Shown: in pieces, positions 44,305 through 55,925 of the stretch
How the letters are laid out: each line of letters starts with the position of its first letter
How positions within the stretch are numbered: position 1 is the stretch's first letter
Source of the DNA: Symsagittifera roscoffensis
Taxonomy: Eukaryota > Xenacoelomorpha > Acoela > Convolutidae
Direction: 5' to 3'
NCBI RefSeq assembly: GCF_963678635.1
Contig: NC_087065.1
Location: forward strand, 54,526,397-54,590,396
Length of the DNA stretch: 64,000 bases
Notes under the pieces: generated by a model
What the model saw: the letters and a program-made list of their open reading frames with translations, nothing else
Told to the model about the DNA's origin: nothing
The model's database searches: none
Translations under genes and position numbers: made by a program

Positions 44305-44537
44305 TCATGGCCTGGTCTGTATTGACCTCCACTTCCAACATTTATTTCTTTTCTCTCTTCTGAGGTCTTCTGACTTCTCGTTTCAACCATTCTACCTGAA
44401 ACCGTCTTCCCTTTTTCGGTCCGGGCTCGTTTGATCCAATCCAGAAAAGGATCGTTCATTGTTTTTCTTTGCTTTTTAGGTATGAATTTCCTAGAGCTAT
44501 TACCTCGTTTAGGTGTCCTTGACTTGTCTAGACTCAT
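44301..44537 (-). CDS. Small basic ORF at 5' end of gag, downstream copy B
   Basis: Starts at the ATG at 44537 (MSLDKSRTPKRG), same length as in A and in the upstream unit. It overlaps the next frame by four bases (ATGA), a start-stop arrangement. Function unknown. Confidence 0.4.
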   Translation of the reverse strand: MSLDKSRTPKRGNSSRKFIPKKQRKTMNDPFLDWIKRARTEKGKTVSGRMVETRSQKTSEERKEINVGSGGQYRPGHE

Positions 44538-44880
44538 TCTCAATTTGTCACTTCTTAATGCCTATACACTTAATTCGATTGCTAGTGACCTTATAGTTTG
44601 TCTACCAATAATAATGACACAACACATTAATATCCACAAGATTCTATTAAATAGTGACCACGAATCCCTGTATGTTACCAGAGTACAGAATGTATATAAT
44701 TTATTCACACTAACCAATTATCGGTCGTAAGATTTGAGAAATAGCACAATATGATGTTATCAGTCAATTCAAAAGATAGTGTACTCACTACCCGATCAAG
44801 CACAAATTATGTTGATTTAAAATCAAAAACAAAAAAATATATAATGACAGAATTTGAATACCTCTATAAAATACCTCTAC
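44538..44880 (-). other. Partial leader inside copy B
   Basis: About 340 bases of late leader duplicated with the 7.2 kb unit, placing a second leader-gag start in the middle of the element. It includes the 10-base junction filler at 44871-44880. AT-rich, no gene. Confidence 0.8.
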
Positions 44881-45267
44881 TGACTCCGGTGGTGGAGTGT
44901 TGCGTGCTGTTATATGCTCCCATTACATGTGGAAGGTATCTGTCCCAAGCGGTCATGTACCTGGAACAATATACTCTCAGCATCGACACTAACGTCCTAT
45001 TCTGTCTTTCCACTAAGCCATTCGTCTCGGGGTGGTATGTCGTGGAGTGAGCTTAAGCAACCTGTGAGCGTCTCAAAAGCTCTTTCGTAAGCTCTCCTAC
45101 GGAAGCTGTTCCATTATCCGATTGAAACGTCATCGGATAACCATGTCTCGCTATCCACGTATTGATCAGGTGGTCGCATGTCTCTTCCGCCGAGGCAGTT
45201 ATGCAGGGCACGGCCTCTGCATACTTCGTAAAATGATCTATCATGACCAACACCTGATTATAACCAC
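44881..45267 (-). pseudogene. Truncated integrase core, upstream copy B
   Basis: Contains VLVMIDHF to the end of the core's YCSRYM region, then stops at the duplication junction. It lacks the zinc-binding region, first catalytic Asp, GPF module, tail and macrodomain. It shares the deletion at RLSD and the CAA-to-TAA stop with the downstream unit. Confidence 0.85.
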
Positions 45268-47631
45268 TGTCTGTGATCCGAGAGTCTGTATCTCGCCTTC
45301 AAGTACGTCTTCCTGACCCTCATCTGACTATTCAGCTCATTGGGCTGGTGTGTGTCTTCTTCCATCTTGACGCACCAAATCTTCGCCAGCGGCTGTGTTT
45401 CTTGCTTGAACGGCTGAAGATCAGTCCTGACTACCTCTTTTTGTGGCAACAGATTTATCGAACGTTTCGATACCGCTATTGTCTCCAAATCATCCGCTGC
45501 GTTGTCAAAGACTCTTTCTCTTGGTATATGGTAGCGATCACTGTCAGGATCCTGGTACACCTCTCTGTCCAGATCCCTTGCCCGAGTTTCCACTATTAGT
45601 GTATGGATCGCTAGTTCGGACAGTTCTGATCCCGAGCTCGAGTTCCTGTCTGAATAGGTGTCCATTCCTGAGTTTCGGGAATTGTCATCTGTTGAAGAGG
45701 TTATGATGGAGTCTGCACGCTCCTCCAGATCATGTCTGTGCCTTCTTCGCATCCATCTGAACTCCCCGGACAAAACCTTGTTCTCTAGGTCCTGTTTCTC
45801 ATCAGGAATTTTTTCATCTATCTCAGACTCCCCGGACAAACTTTCTTGTCCCGGGTTTTGATCTTGTGATCGCTGGCTTTTCTCATCGTTCATCTCCCCG
45901 GACAAACAGTCTTGCAGCAGGTTTTGTTCTATCTTTTCACCGTCTTTATCCTGGTCCACAAAGGTGACGGTTTTCCTTCGTTTACTGCTTCCCTGTTCTT
46001 TCCGTCTGAACTGGTTAAAATCTCGTGGGGTATTGAGGATACTAGTTGCTGAACTATTGTCCTACAATCACTCTCGTTCTCTTCGTGTTGTCGTCTGGAC
46101 GGCATGATCTTCACCTTCTTACTGACTGTTAGCGATGCCACTGCTGCTGTCCACTCGGGGTCATCTCTGGTCACTTCTCTTTCTAACAATCCACCCAGCA
46201 TCCGCATCACTTGCGGTGTGACCTGCACCGTTTTATCCAATAATGAGAGGCTGTTTATTTTCATGCGAGAGAGTTCTTGCTGGACCAAATTCGAGCGCAG
46301 CAACAGATCCAAGGGGACCGGGTCCTCCTTGGATAGGATCTTTATCTCGGCTGCTTTCTCTACAGGTAACTCAGGGTGTCCTGGAATTGGATGTCCAGAC
46401 TTGACCAACCATCTCGTTAAGGGAAGCGCTTCATAAGTTTCTTTGTCCAGAAACGAGAATCCCTCCTTTATTTCTGCCTGATTGGCTTGCTTCTGCTCCA
46501 ATCTTTTATAGAACTCAGTTTTCTTGCTGAGGCTATCAGCATTCTGGTGTTTATCACGCATCCTGTGTTCGATTATCATATCGTAGCCATCCAATCTTAC
46601 TATCCATCTACCAATATAACTCTGATCCATCGAGGAGGTCTTCAACCAGGATAACGCTCTGTTGTCCACGCGTAACTTGAAGGGAGCGCTCCCCATGTAT
46701 GCACGGTACTTTTCCACGAAAGTGACTACTGCAAACGTTTCTGCTTTTGGTGCGCCATATTTCATCTTTGTGTCACTCAAGACCTTGCTGCCGTATGCAA
46801 TGGGACGGAGAACCGTTCTTCCATTCCATTCTTGCTCTTGATGCAATATTCCTGAGATGGCTACTACCGATGCGTCTGTATCAAGAACATACATGCCCTT
46901 TTCTGTAGGCATGCCTAGCACTGGCGCTTCGCACAGTTCCCTCTTTATGTTCTCGAATGCAACTTGTGCTTCATCGTTCCATTCGAACTTTTTCCCTTTG
47001 TTGCACATCAGCTTCTGCATCGGATACACCTTGTCCGCATATCCTTTTATGAACTCCCGGTAGTAATTGGCAAATCCTAGGAAGCTCAGGAGCTGTGTGT
47101 CCGTTCTGGGAGCTTTCCATGTCAACACTGCTTCTACTGCTTCCGGGTCCGGCCTCACACCATGCCTGTCCACTATTCTTCCCAGGTACTTGATTGAATC
47201 CCTAAGGATTTCACATTTCGATGGTTTCAAGCCTGCCCTTTTCATGCATCCAAAGACCTCATCGAGCCTATCAATGTGGTCTTCCAGCGTCCGTGTCGCT
47301 ATGACTACGCCATCCACGTAACACATCACGAGATTCCCGTACTTCTTGGTCACTCTGGTCAAAGCCTGAGCCATCAGTCTTTGAAAAGTGGCCGTTGCAT
47401 TGCACAAGCCGAAGGGCATCCTCTTCCACTGGTACAATCCCAATTCGCACGCGAATCCGGTTTTTCTCTCCATCCTTCTTCCGCAGAGGGACCTGCCAGA
47501 AGGCAGAACCCAAGTCCAATGTGGTGAAGAACTTGGCATCACCAAGCTTAGAGAGGCTCTCGTCTATTCTCGGTATCGGGTACGCATCTTTTATCGTTAC
47601 CGCGTTCAAGTAACGAAAGTCGCAACAAAAC
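45258..47631 (-). pseudogene. pol: RT, RNase H and linker, upstream copy B
   Basis: Frame 45929-47545 parallels the downstream unit, but the RT box reads YVDG instead of YVDD (second catalytic Asp to Gly), which would abolish polymerase activity. It also has a 6-base in-frame deletion (Gly-Lys lost in LKGKPSKCE). RNase H motifs are intact. The linker frame 45258-45959 carries the LSGE repeats. Confidence 0.9.
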
Positions 47632-48830
47632 CTAAGCCCCCCATTTCTTTTTCGCCATTACTACCCCGCAAGCCCATGGCGATTTCGAGGGTTCTATCAT
47701 GTCGTATTCAAGCAACATTTCTATTTCCGCTCGGCACGCTTCCGACTTGTGTGGCGTCATTCGTCTTCCGCCTCCCTTATGGGGAACGGCACCTTCTTCA
47801 AGTTTGATTTCGTGTTCGACGAAATTACAGCAACCAATATCCGCCTTATGTTTTGAAAATACATCTGCGTTCCAATTTAGGAGGTCCCGCAATTTTTCGA
47901 AATCTCCCTCACCTATTTTCCCTTTTAAATGTTCTATCTCTGGCAAAACCGGTTTGTCAGATTCTAGTTCATATGACGAGGGGCGTTCCGTAAAATTCGA
48001 GCAGCTTGATAAGCCGTCGTCCGTTTCGGATTTCATTGAAAACAATTTATGAATAGATTTTAATTCATTAATCCTCTTTAAAATGTTATCTTTACTGGCA
48101 TGATAAGGACAGTCTTTCACACTATGTTTCCTCAAGTTTTGTGTCTCCTAATAGTCGGTCCTCATCGGCAAAGCTTCTTTCCACGCTGGATTGAAACCGT
48201 GGTGTCCAGTGTGTTCAATAACACACTGACACACAGTCCGTTTCGCGTTACCGAGAAGCTCCGGCCTAAAATCACCGAACTCTGACTTTTTGGATTCGGT
48301 ACTAAGCAAACCTGTTTACTATCACTTAACGAATTCAAATTTCTCATTCTAAAAATTGCCACCACAGCTTGTCCTGGCTGTAGTTTTATTTTTCTATCTA
48401 AAAAAATTGGTACCTTGTTTTCGTCTGTTATTATCCTATTAATTGGTTTCTTAACATACTTCCGGTCCGGGTTTCTAATCCGTATCAGACCGTTGTTCAA
48501 GTCAATCATCACGTCAAAATTCCTGACAAAATCTCTGCCCAAGATGAATTGGTCGGCGTCGTCCAAATTCTCTACCACCAGGAAGCTCATCCAAAGATCC
48601 CGTCCTCCCATGTGGAAGACCGTTATTGGTGATCTTCCGGCTACGTAAATGGCTCCTCAATTGGCGGCGGCCAGTCGGAGATTCGTTGGAATTAGATCTT
48701 CCCTCGTGAAGCCCATTCTTTCCCAAGTTTTTATCGGCATCACACTCACTACCGCTCTTGTGTCCAGAAGCCCTGTGACTCCGATTTTCGTTCCGTTGGT
48801 GTCGAGCAGATGTGTGGTCACATCTGCTTC
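47632..48830 (-). pseudogene. Protease C-terminus and PR-RT linker, upstream copy B
   Basis: Same content and lesions as 40401-41599, including the Asp-Thr-Arg active-site change at 48756-48764 and the frameshift after GKKL. These lesions predate the duplication. Confidence 0.8.
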
Positions 48831-49879
48831 TTATCCAATGTGGACTGCATATTGTTCCATCATGGCGTCATGGCCTATCCTGCGGACTTTGAGTTCCTCG
48901 TCACCCAAATAGATCTGCCCCATTTGGTCACTATCTGTTGTTACATAAGTCCTAGTGTAGATACTGATTCCATCCACGTTCAGCATCACTTGATACGGCC
49001 CATAGACCTCCAGGTAGCGTCCATGAAGTTTCTTCATGCGAGGGCCACCCGTTGTTAGTAGTGCTCGCACAGCTCTCGACTCAGTGCGTGGCTCCACCTG
49101 CCTCAGATAATCTGCATATGTGTCCAAATGCATCAAAGTGAACTCGGATGGTTCAATCAGATTTCTGATTACCTGATGTCCAGCCACTGAGATTATCGAC
49201 TGTATCTTGCTTCCTTGTGGCACCATGCCGAACCTCTGACCGGAGATCACATTAAGTTTCATGCTCAAACTGCTTGGTGCCTTAGTCTCCTCGACTTCCG
49301 TTGCTTCGAAAGTATTCAGTTGCTCCTTTAGTTTCTCATTCTCTAGTTCAAGTTTCACTTTTTGTTCGATCTCTTCCGTCACCAGTTCCTGCTGCACTCT
49401 ATATAGAGCATCCCTCGCGGCTGCCCTATAATTGATCTTGAAGTCATCAGCCGCAGTTGCTGGTTCCAGTTCACGTGTCTCTTCTGTTACCGCTTGCATT
49501 TTCTTTGCCGCCAGCTCTTGAGGTTTATCTTTTCTGCGTGCCTCCGCTTCACTCAACAGGCGAGCCTTGCTGGATTTCACTCTGTCAGCAAGGCGAGCCT
49601 TGCTGACAAAGCTTCTTCATGCCTTGGATGCTTGATGTCTGCCACTGCATCCCAGAATTGCGGACAATCTGATTTAAAATGACCTTCCAAGTTGCAAAAG
49701 AAACACCTCGGGCCGAATTCTGCAATTACTCCTCTCATGAAATCCTCATCGTCCAATTCTGATGCATCTTCGTCCTCGATACTAAAGCCTATTGCTTTCA
49801 TGCCTTGTTTGTAATTTGGGCATACTGACACATGATTGTCCGTTGAACTGCAATTGGCACAGGAGCGTCTCTTCTCCAT
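48831..49879 (-). pseudogene. Nucleocapsid to protease, upstream copy B
   Basis: Same content as 41600-42648. Here the second knuckle is complete (CFFCNLEGHFKSDC), so the Phe in the other unit is a later change. The local AGCAAGGCTCGCC duplication and the TAA before the protease are shared. Confidence 0.8.
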
Positions 49880-51535
49880 ATCATCCCTCGGTTTGTACCA
49901 GTTTCATCTGCAATTGGCACAGGAGCGTCTCTTGTCCATATCATCCCTCGGTGTGTACCAGTTGTTTCCTTGGTTTGCTGGCCGATTGTTAAAATTGCCA
50001 TAATTGTTCTTATAATAACCAGATCTCGAAGGACGTTTCAACAAAAGATATTCTTTTGACTTGAGCCACAACTCCTCTGGTGTTTCCGCATTGGTTGATA
50101 GTGGTGTGTAGTGCGTTGCCAGCATTGTCCGAAGTTCATCATTCTTCACACCATCAAAGAATTTTGAGGCTACTGCCAGGTTCATCCTTCGGTTTGACTC
50201 ATCCGGTTGGCTGCGTCTTCTCAGCATTTCCAAGTCATCGAGAAACTTGTCTATCGTTTCATCTTCTCGTTGCCTCCGTTTCTCGAAGCGCATCATCGCT
50301 TGGTGCCCCTGCATCCCTGATCAAAAGCGGTTTAACAAGATTTCGAAGATTTTCTCAGCTGTATCACGCTGATATTGCTTCTTGGCCATGACACAGTTCA
50401 GGGCTGTCCCTTCCAAGTTACTGCTGAGCGCACTGCATTCCTGTCTCTCCGACAAGTCCTCTTCCTCGAAATGCAGTTTCATTACCTCTATCCAGGTATC
50501 AATACAGCCATCAGGTTCGTCTTTATAGCATCTTGGTTTCTTAAAGACTCTTCTGGACTTCTCACTGCGTTCATTGGTTCTGGATAACCTTGTAAGGAAT
50601 GTCTCCAAAGACCTGTTTAGGGGTTCAAAGGCTGTGGCCATTGCCGTAGCATCCCTTGAGTGTCCCGCCTGAGTGTCCTCACACCTTGTCAAATGCTCTG
50701 TATGCGGTGCATCCCTGCAATCCGAATCGCCGTGAGTGTTTCCCCCTTGGCCCACATGACTCCTCCCCGGGCTTGCATGCCCTCTGTTATCGGAATCACT
50801 TCTCCCAGTTGCATGTGTGCCTTGCGTTGGTCGTTCATTAGAGGTCTGTCTGTTCCCCGTTGAACTTGCTCTACTGTTCGGGCCCCATGTTCTATTATCC
50901 CTTGTGGCATAGCCTGATGAACTGCCCCTGCCTCTAGTGGATCCATATGTCCTGCTCTTTTGATGGTCGTTGAAGTTCACCTTCGGCTCCCTGCTGGGAC
51001 CTCCCGAGTTCGGTTCCCCTTCTTTTGGTCCACTCTTGCTGCTTAGTAGCCCGTCCAACCCATCCATGATAGCCTGAGTTCGCCCCTTCATCATCGCGTC
51101 TATCTTTGTGTCAAGAGTCCCAAGAGACTGCTCTTGCTGAATTCTTAACTTCTCCATGTCGTCTTTTAAGCGTAACTCTCTCTGTTCCGCTTCTCTTGTC
51201 ATTCGCGACAATTTCTTTGCTATATGCTCGTCCGTTCTTTCTTTCAAGCGTTTTTCGCTCCTACCAACTTCTTGTCTATTGCGGTTTATTTCTTCCCGCA
51301 GACTTTCTCTTTCAATGTGAACTGCTCTTTCTAGTTCACTCATTCTTATGGACATCTGTTCATTTTGTTCTCCTAAACTGTCCACTATGTTGTTCAAGGC
51401 TTCTTCTAGTGCTGCCCCGTTATCCTCGAGTGGCGTCACTAGTGGTGGTGTAACCCTGTCGGTCCCAGGTAGCTTCGTGCTGGTCGTTCTCACCACACCC
51501 AATTTGTCCATGGTTCCAGTCTTCCTGGTTGTCAT
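49880..51535 (-). pseudogene. gag: gag, upstream copy B
   Basis: Frames 50321-51535 and 49904-50314, with the same deletions, 1-base loss and 60-bp knuckle duplication as the downstream unit. A few private substitutions (for example YTPRDD for YKPRDD). Confidence 0.8.
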
Positions 51536-51768
51536 TCATGGCCTGGTCTGTATTGACCTCCACTTCCAACATTTATTTCTTTTCTCTCTTCTGAGGTCTT
51601 CTGACTTCTCGTTTCAACCATTCTACCTGAAACCGTCTTCCCTTTTTCGGTCCGGGCTCGTTTGATCCAATCCAGAAAAGGATCGTTCATTGTTTTTCTT
51701 TGCTTTTTAGGTATGAATTTCCTAGAGCTATTACCTCGTTTAGGTGTCCTTGACTTGTCTAGACTCAT
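51532..51768 (-). CDS. Small basic ORF at 5' end of gag, upstream copy B
   Basis: Starts at the ATG at 51768; same protein as 44301-44537. This is the copy that follows the full-length leader, so it would be the first frame on a genomic transcript of B. Confidence 0.45.
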   Translation of the reverse strand: MSLDKSRTPKRGNSSRKFIPKKQRKTMNDPFLDWIKRARTEKGKTVSGRMVETRSQKTSEERKEINVGSGGQYRPGHE

Positions 51769-53883
51769 TCTCAATTTGTCACTTCTTAATGCCTATACAC
51801 TTAATTCGATTGCTAGTGACCTTATAGTTTGACTACCAATAATAATGACACAACACATTAATATCCACAAGATTCTATTAAATAGTGACCACGAATCCCT
51901 GTATGTTACCAGAGTACAGAATGTATATAATTTATTCACACTAACCAATTATCGGTCGTAAGATTTGAGAAATAGCACAATATGATGTTATCAGTCAATT
52001 CAAAAGATAGTGTACTCACTACCCGATCAAGCACAAATTATGTTGATTTAAAATCAAAAACAAAAAAATATATAATGACAGAATTTGAATACCTCTATAA
52101 AAAAACGTATGTGTTTTGTACTTTTAGTCGGTCGCAGTACAATAGTCGAACCTGTTTCTAAAGAGAGAGCTTTCCCTGCTTGGTGCTGCACCAAACAGAC
52201 AAAACTTTCAAGGCAGTTATTTTCTCAAGTGGGCGTCTATTGCACCCACCGATCACTGTGTTACCTATCTGCCTTCGGACTGCCCGAGCTAGACCTACTA
52301 CAATCCTCAGGGCAGTCACTTTTCACAAAAACGTATTGGGTTTCAATCCACACCAATGAATTACGTTCTTTTTAGTTTAGACTTAGTGTCGCGAATATCC
52401 GAGTTCGGACCTGTTTTGTTTTGGTCTGGTTTTTATTGAAAGGCAAGTTACCAGTGCAGTCACTGATTCCTAGCCTGTCTGCTAATAACCTAATACCTCT
52501 CACTTTAGTCTTTCTTCCGTTTATCTAAGTCCTTTAATAAAATAATACCCCTCCGGATTGGAAAAAAATAGGACCCTTCCGGACTAACAAAAGATAGATC
52601 CCTCCGGATTGGGACCCCTCTGAGTTAGTAAATATAAGACCCCTCCGGATTCGGACCCCTCCTAATTTGAAGAAAATTTTTTTTTTGACCCCTCCGGATT
52701 GGGAGCCCTCTGGTTTGTAATAGTAGCTTTCCGGAGATTTCCTTTTTTCAACCTATACCCCTCCGGATACGTTCTCCGATGCGATTTTGCTTTTTCAATT
52801 AACTAGGAAGGGTATGTAATGCTTTCCTAGACCCTTCCGGATTGAAGTTAAGCCTCTTATTTGACAATTCACGCTAACGGTGAAGGGTCTTATCGCTCGC
52901 CTAACTTCAGCTCGATTAAGGTTTTCCTGTGCCTTTAGCCTTCCCTTTTCGTCTAGGAGTTACTAGACCCTTTTCGTCTAAGTTACTTTATTCAACCGCT
53001 ATTACCTTTTGGTAGGGGTGTAAGGGCTTTTCTAAAAAAAATTTATAAAACGTGAAGGGTCTACCCTCCCAAATTGGTGAATTTGCTAAAAACAACCTCA
53101 AAAAATTTTCACGCTTATTTTTTCGAAAAACGTTTGTCCCTATCAGTAAGTTCAGCTAATTTCTGATCTATTGGTACCAAGATCAACTGGATATGCCCAG
53201 TAGTTCCAAGGTTATTAACCAAAACGTCTTTTTTCTAAAGTCAAAAAATTTGTCTCTTATAGGTTCCGCCTAACTTTTTCCGCAATTCTGTTCTTTTCGA
53301 CCTAAAAATTATTGATCCGAGCTCAAAAGGCCTACACTCGTCTAGTTCAATGCAAAAGACCCGATCTAAAACGCTTTAGTTGAAAAAATTTGCGAAAAAT
53401 TATGCAACTTGTACCCCTCCGGATTGATGAATCCACCAAATCAAACACGTTATGTTCGATTTCTCTGCGACCCGGAAGACTTTCGGGTAGCGGGTTTTAA
53501 AACTCGTAGTTCACTAGTGGACGTTGTCTGAACAACTATTTTTAGTGTTCTTAACTCAAATTTCAAAAAAAAATTCTGAATTTATAGTGTTCCGTTTTCT
53601 CAAAAATCACGAAAATTCGGTTTTTTTTTTCAAAATAGTCCCAACCACTTCCGAACTAAACTTAACCGGTTCTATCTATTATGGTAGTGCAGTTACGATG
53701 TAACACACTACTTTAGCGCTTTTTTCCATTTCAAAAAATATCGATATCTCAAAAATCGCGACTTGTGGGGGAATCAAAATATCGCTATTTTGACCCTAAA
53801 AACCGGTCTGCTTTCTGTGTTTTTCACTGAAAAACGATATAGGAGTATTAATATAGGCTATATAAATAATAATATTAGTAATA

Positions 53884-54457
53884 CTATACCCCTCCGGGTT
53901 TGTTTAATATCCGAGTTAAGGTGCTTAACTCGGATATTCGCAGTTCGGTGAAGGGTCACTTCAGTGCAGCACTGTCGAGCCCCCCACAGATTACTATCTT
54001 ACTTTTTGTACCAAAAGGGATACAAAACTTGTTAACGATACCCAACAGTCGATTGTTGTTGTCGTTGAGCCCCTTCTTGATGCTCCTTGTACTGCTTGCC
54101 GGATCAGTCTTCTCCCAAGACCCCTCCGGATTGAGCGCAAATCAGCTGACCCTTCCGGATTGAACGCAAACTATACCCCTCCGGGTTTGTTTATTATCCG
54201 AATTAAGGTGCTTAACTCGGATATTCGCAGTTCGGTGAAGGGTCACTACAGTGCAGCACTGTCGAGCCCCCCACAGATTACTATCTTACTTTTTGTACCA
54301 AAAGGGATACAAAACTTGTTAACGATACCCAACAGTCGATTGTTGTTGTCGTTGAGCCCCTTCTTGTTGCTCCTTGTACTGCTTGCCGGATCAGTCTTCT
54401 CCCAAGACCCCTCCGGATTGAGCGCAAATCAGCTGACCCTTCCGGATTGAACGCAAT
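53884..54457 (-). repeat. 287-bp tandem duplication in leader
   Basis: Two adjacent 287-base units (53884-54170, 54171-54457), nearly identical, each holding a hairpin and CCGGAGGGGT motifs at both ends. Copy A has one unit (about 550-835). Confidence 0.93.
53906..53938 (-). promoter_or_regulatory. Perfect 15-bp leader hairpin
   Basis: Arms 53906-53920 and 53924-53938 are perfect reverse complements around a 3-base loop. The second unit (from about 54195) has the G-U variant also seen in copy A. Confidence 0.55.
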
Positions 54458-54984
54458 TTATCATTAACGTGCTTAAATGCTCAAATAACCCTACAGTACA
54501 AGCCTCACGAACGGGCTACAAAATTGATCGTAACGATCCTGACTGATATAAATGCCTGTAACAACAATATATCTATCAACAACAAACGGGAGGGTCGGAT
54601 CACATCTTGTCTGGGGGGATGATTTCTACTGATTTTTTACTTTTTTTTTTACTGTTTTTGGTTTTTTCGGTTACTTTTTTATGTTTTTTGTTTTTCTTGG
54701 GTACTATACTGCTTTTTGTTTGGTTTTATATATATCTTTAAGTGTTTTTGGTCACAAACCCCTCTGGGAACGACGGGACCGCGAATCCCCCCACCATTCC
54801 TGGTTCGTGAATTTTCGGTCTGAACTAGGTTAAAAAGCTATTCACGGTAATCCGGAAGGCTTCCGCGTTCCGAACTACCCTTCCGCCCGGCGGTTTAGGC
54901 CTATTAAAGGCGTTAATGTGAGCATCCGCTTGGCGCGGAGTGCTCGTTAACGGTTCTGCCGGTCATGATGTTAAAAAAGAATAA

Positions 54985-54999
54985 CACCCAGGAGCGCCA
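54985..54999 (-). promoter_or_regulatory. Primer-binding site, copy B
   Basis: The sense strand reads TGGCGCTCCTGGGTG, 12 bases inside the 5' LTR, identical to copy A. Inferred tRNA-Asn primer. Confidence 0.6.
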
Positions 55000-55011
55000 T
55001 AAAAACATCTA

Positions 55012-55925
55012 TGTAACATTCGCCCGGAAGATACATATCGACGGAAAATAAAACTAAGTCCTAAGACGACTGGCTAACGTCTAAACAGAGCTTTACATGC
55101 TTTTATCCGTCTCTACCAAGCCAGTACTTTCGGTGGTCTTTCTAACATCGGGTCGATAAAAAAACGTTACTGCTTTCGGCTTCGGTCCAAACACTCAAAT
55201 TAACTAGATTACATGCAGAAATAGTGAGCTCATGGCTGGGTCTCAGTATCCCCAGACCACGAGGTCACTCTTAAAAACAGGGCTACTACTACTTATTGAA
55301 TTATTTTTGTTTTTGTTCAGTAGAGAAATATCATCATCTCCATCGAAGATGGATCAGCCCTTTCCCCCAACTCCTAGCTTCTCATCCTAGCAAAATGAAT
55401 TCAGATGTTATTTAAATTCAACTCAGGACATGACAGGGAAGCTAAAAGTTTTTATAAGTTAATAAAAGTTCCAGTCCCGAGACCCCTCCGGATTCCTGAA
55501 TCCGGGGAAATAAGGCTCTTTTTCTCCTTCCGGAAGGATGTTTTCCACCCTTCACCGTTGTTCGCAACGGCCTTGCAACTATTGTAGCGACACAATAGTT
55601 GCAACTCGGAGCGGTCACTGCTACTTCTGCAATTCGTTGTTGTTTTTCAATCACAATCTTTGTTGTTTTCGCTATCGCAACTAATGTTGTTGTTTTTTCT
55701 TCCGGTTTTCTGCCAAAATGGCCGTTTCTGACGTTTCTCAGAAATATGACGTCATACTTCGAATTTTTAAAATTTCAAAATACCAGAATATCTTGACCTT
55801 CACCGTTTGACTAATCGTTCCAATAACGTCGTTAATCGCTTAAAACCGTCAATTCGGAAGGTTCGCTGTTAAAAAACTCGAATATGCTGAATCTGCATTT
55901 TGGTCCATTCTGGTCGAATGTCACA
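55012..55925 (-). repeat. 5' LTR of copy B
   Basis: 914 bp, sense TGTGACATTCGACC to CGGGCGAATGTTACA; the fullest LTR in the window. In sense order: a palindrome (55573-55604), CCGGAGGGGT motif (55481-55495) and TATAAA (55451-55456). The flank at 55926 is non-element DNA. Confidence 0.95.
55573..55604 (-). promoter_or_regulatory. LTR palindrome
   Basis: 13-base arms TTGCAACTATTGT / ACAATAGTTGCAA around a 6-base loop, perfect here. It is imperfect in A (23613-23644) and C (57313-57344). It lies about 80 bases upstream of the CCGGAGGGGT motif, so it may be a dimeric protein-binding site or an RNA hairpin. Confidence 0.45.

Larger units (their letters stand above)
37644..44870 (-). repeat. 7.2-kb tandem duplication, downstream unit
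   Basis: About 7.23 kb running from the last 330 bases of the leader through gag, protease, RT and RNase H into mid-integrase. It is nearly identical to 44881-52101; most offsets are 7231 bases, becoming 7237 downstream of a 6-base indel. The junction at 44871-44881 contains an extra ATACCTCTAC joined to TGACTCCGGTGG. Confidence 0.95.
44881..52101 (-). repeat. 7.2-kb tandem duplication, upstream unit
   Basis: Partner of 37644-44870. It ends in mid-integrase at 44881 (TGACTCCGGTGG). Differences from the other unit are sparse except in 47205-47352, where about 20 differences cluster. Confidence 0.95.
51769..55011 (-). other. 5' leader of copy B
   Basis: About 3.2 kb, longer than A's leader because of a 287-bp duplication and extra sequence near 52970-53520. 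It is rich in CCGGAGGGGT motifs (CCCCTCCGGATT on this strand), with a cluster at 52550-52770. No coding frame is convincing. Confidence 0.75.
25391..55925 (-). mobile_element. Copy B of the giant LTR retrotransposon
   Basis: Copy B has both LTRs (3' LTR 25391-26245, 5' LTR 55012-55925) and reads right to left. It spans 30.5 kb because it contains a 7.2 kb tandem duplication of late leader, gag and pol; without that it would be about 23.3 kb. Flanks show only a 3-base match (CGT at 25388-25390 and 55926-55928), so a target-site duplication is weak. The LTRs differ by a deletion of about 55 bases and scattered substitutions, so the insertion is not very recent. All frames are broken. Confidence 0.95.

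Noticed and set aside
53900-54450. Two related + strand frames of 87 and 96 codons
   Set aside because: They are the 287-bp leader repeat read antisense; the frames are bounded by chance and carry hairpin and motif sequence.
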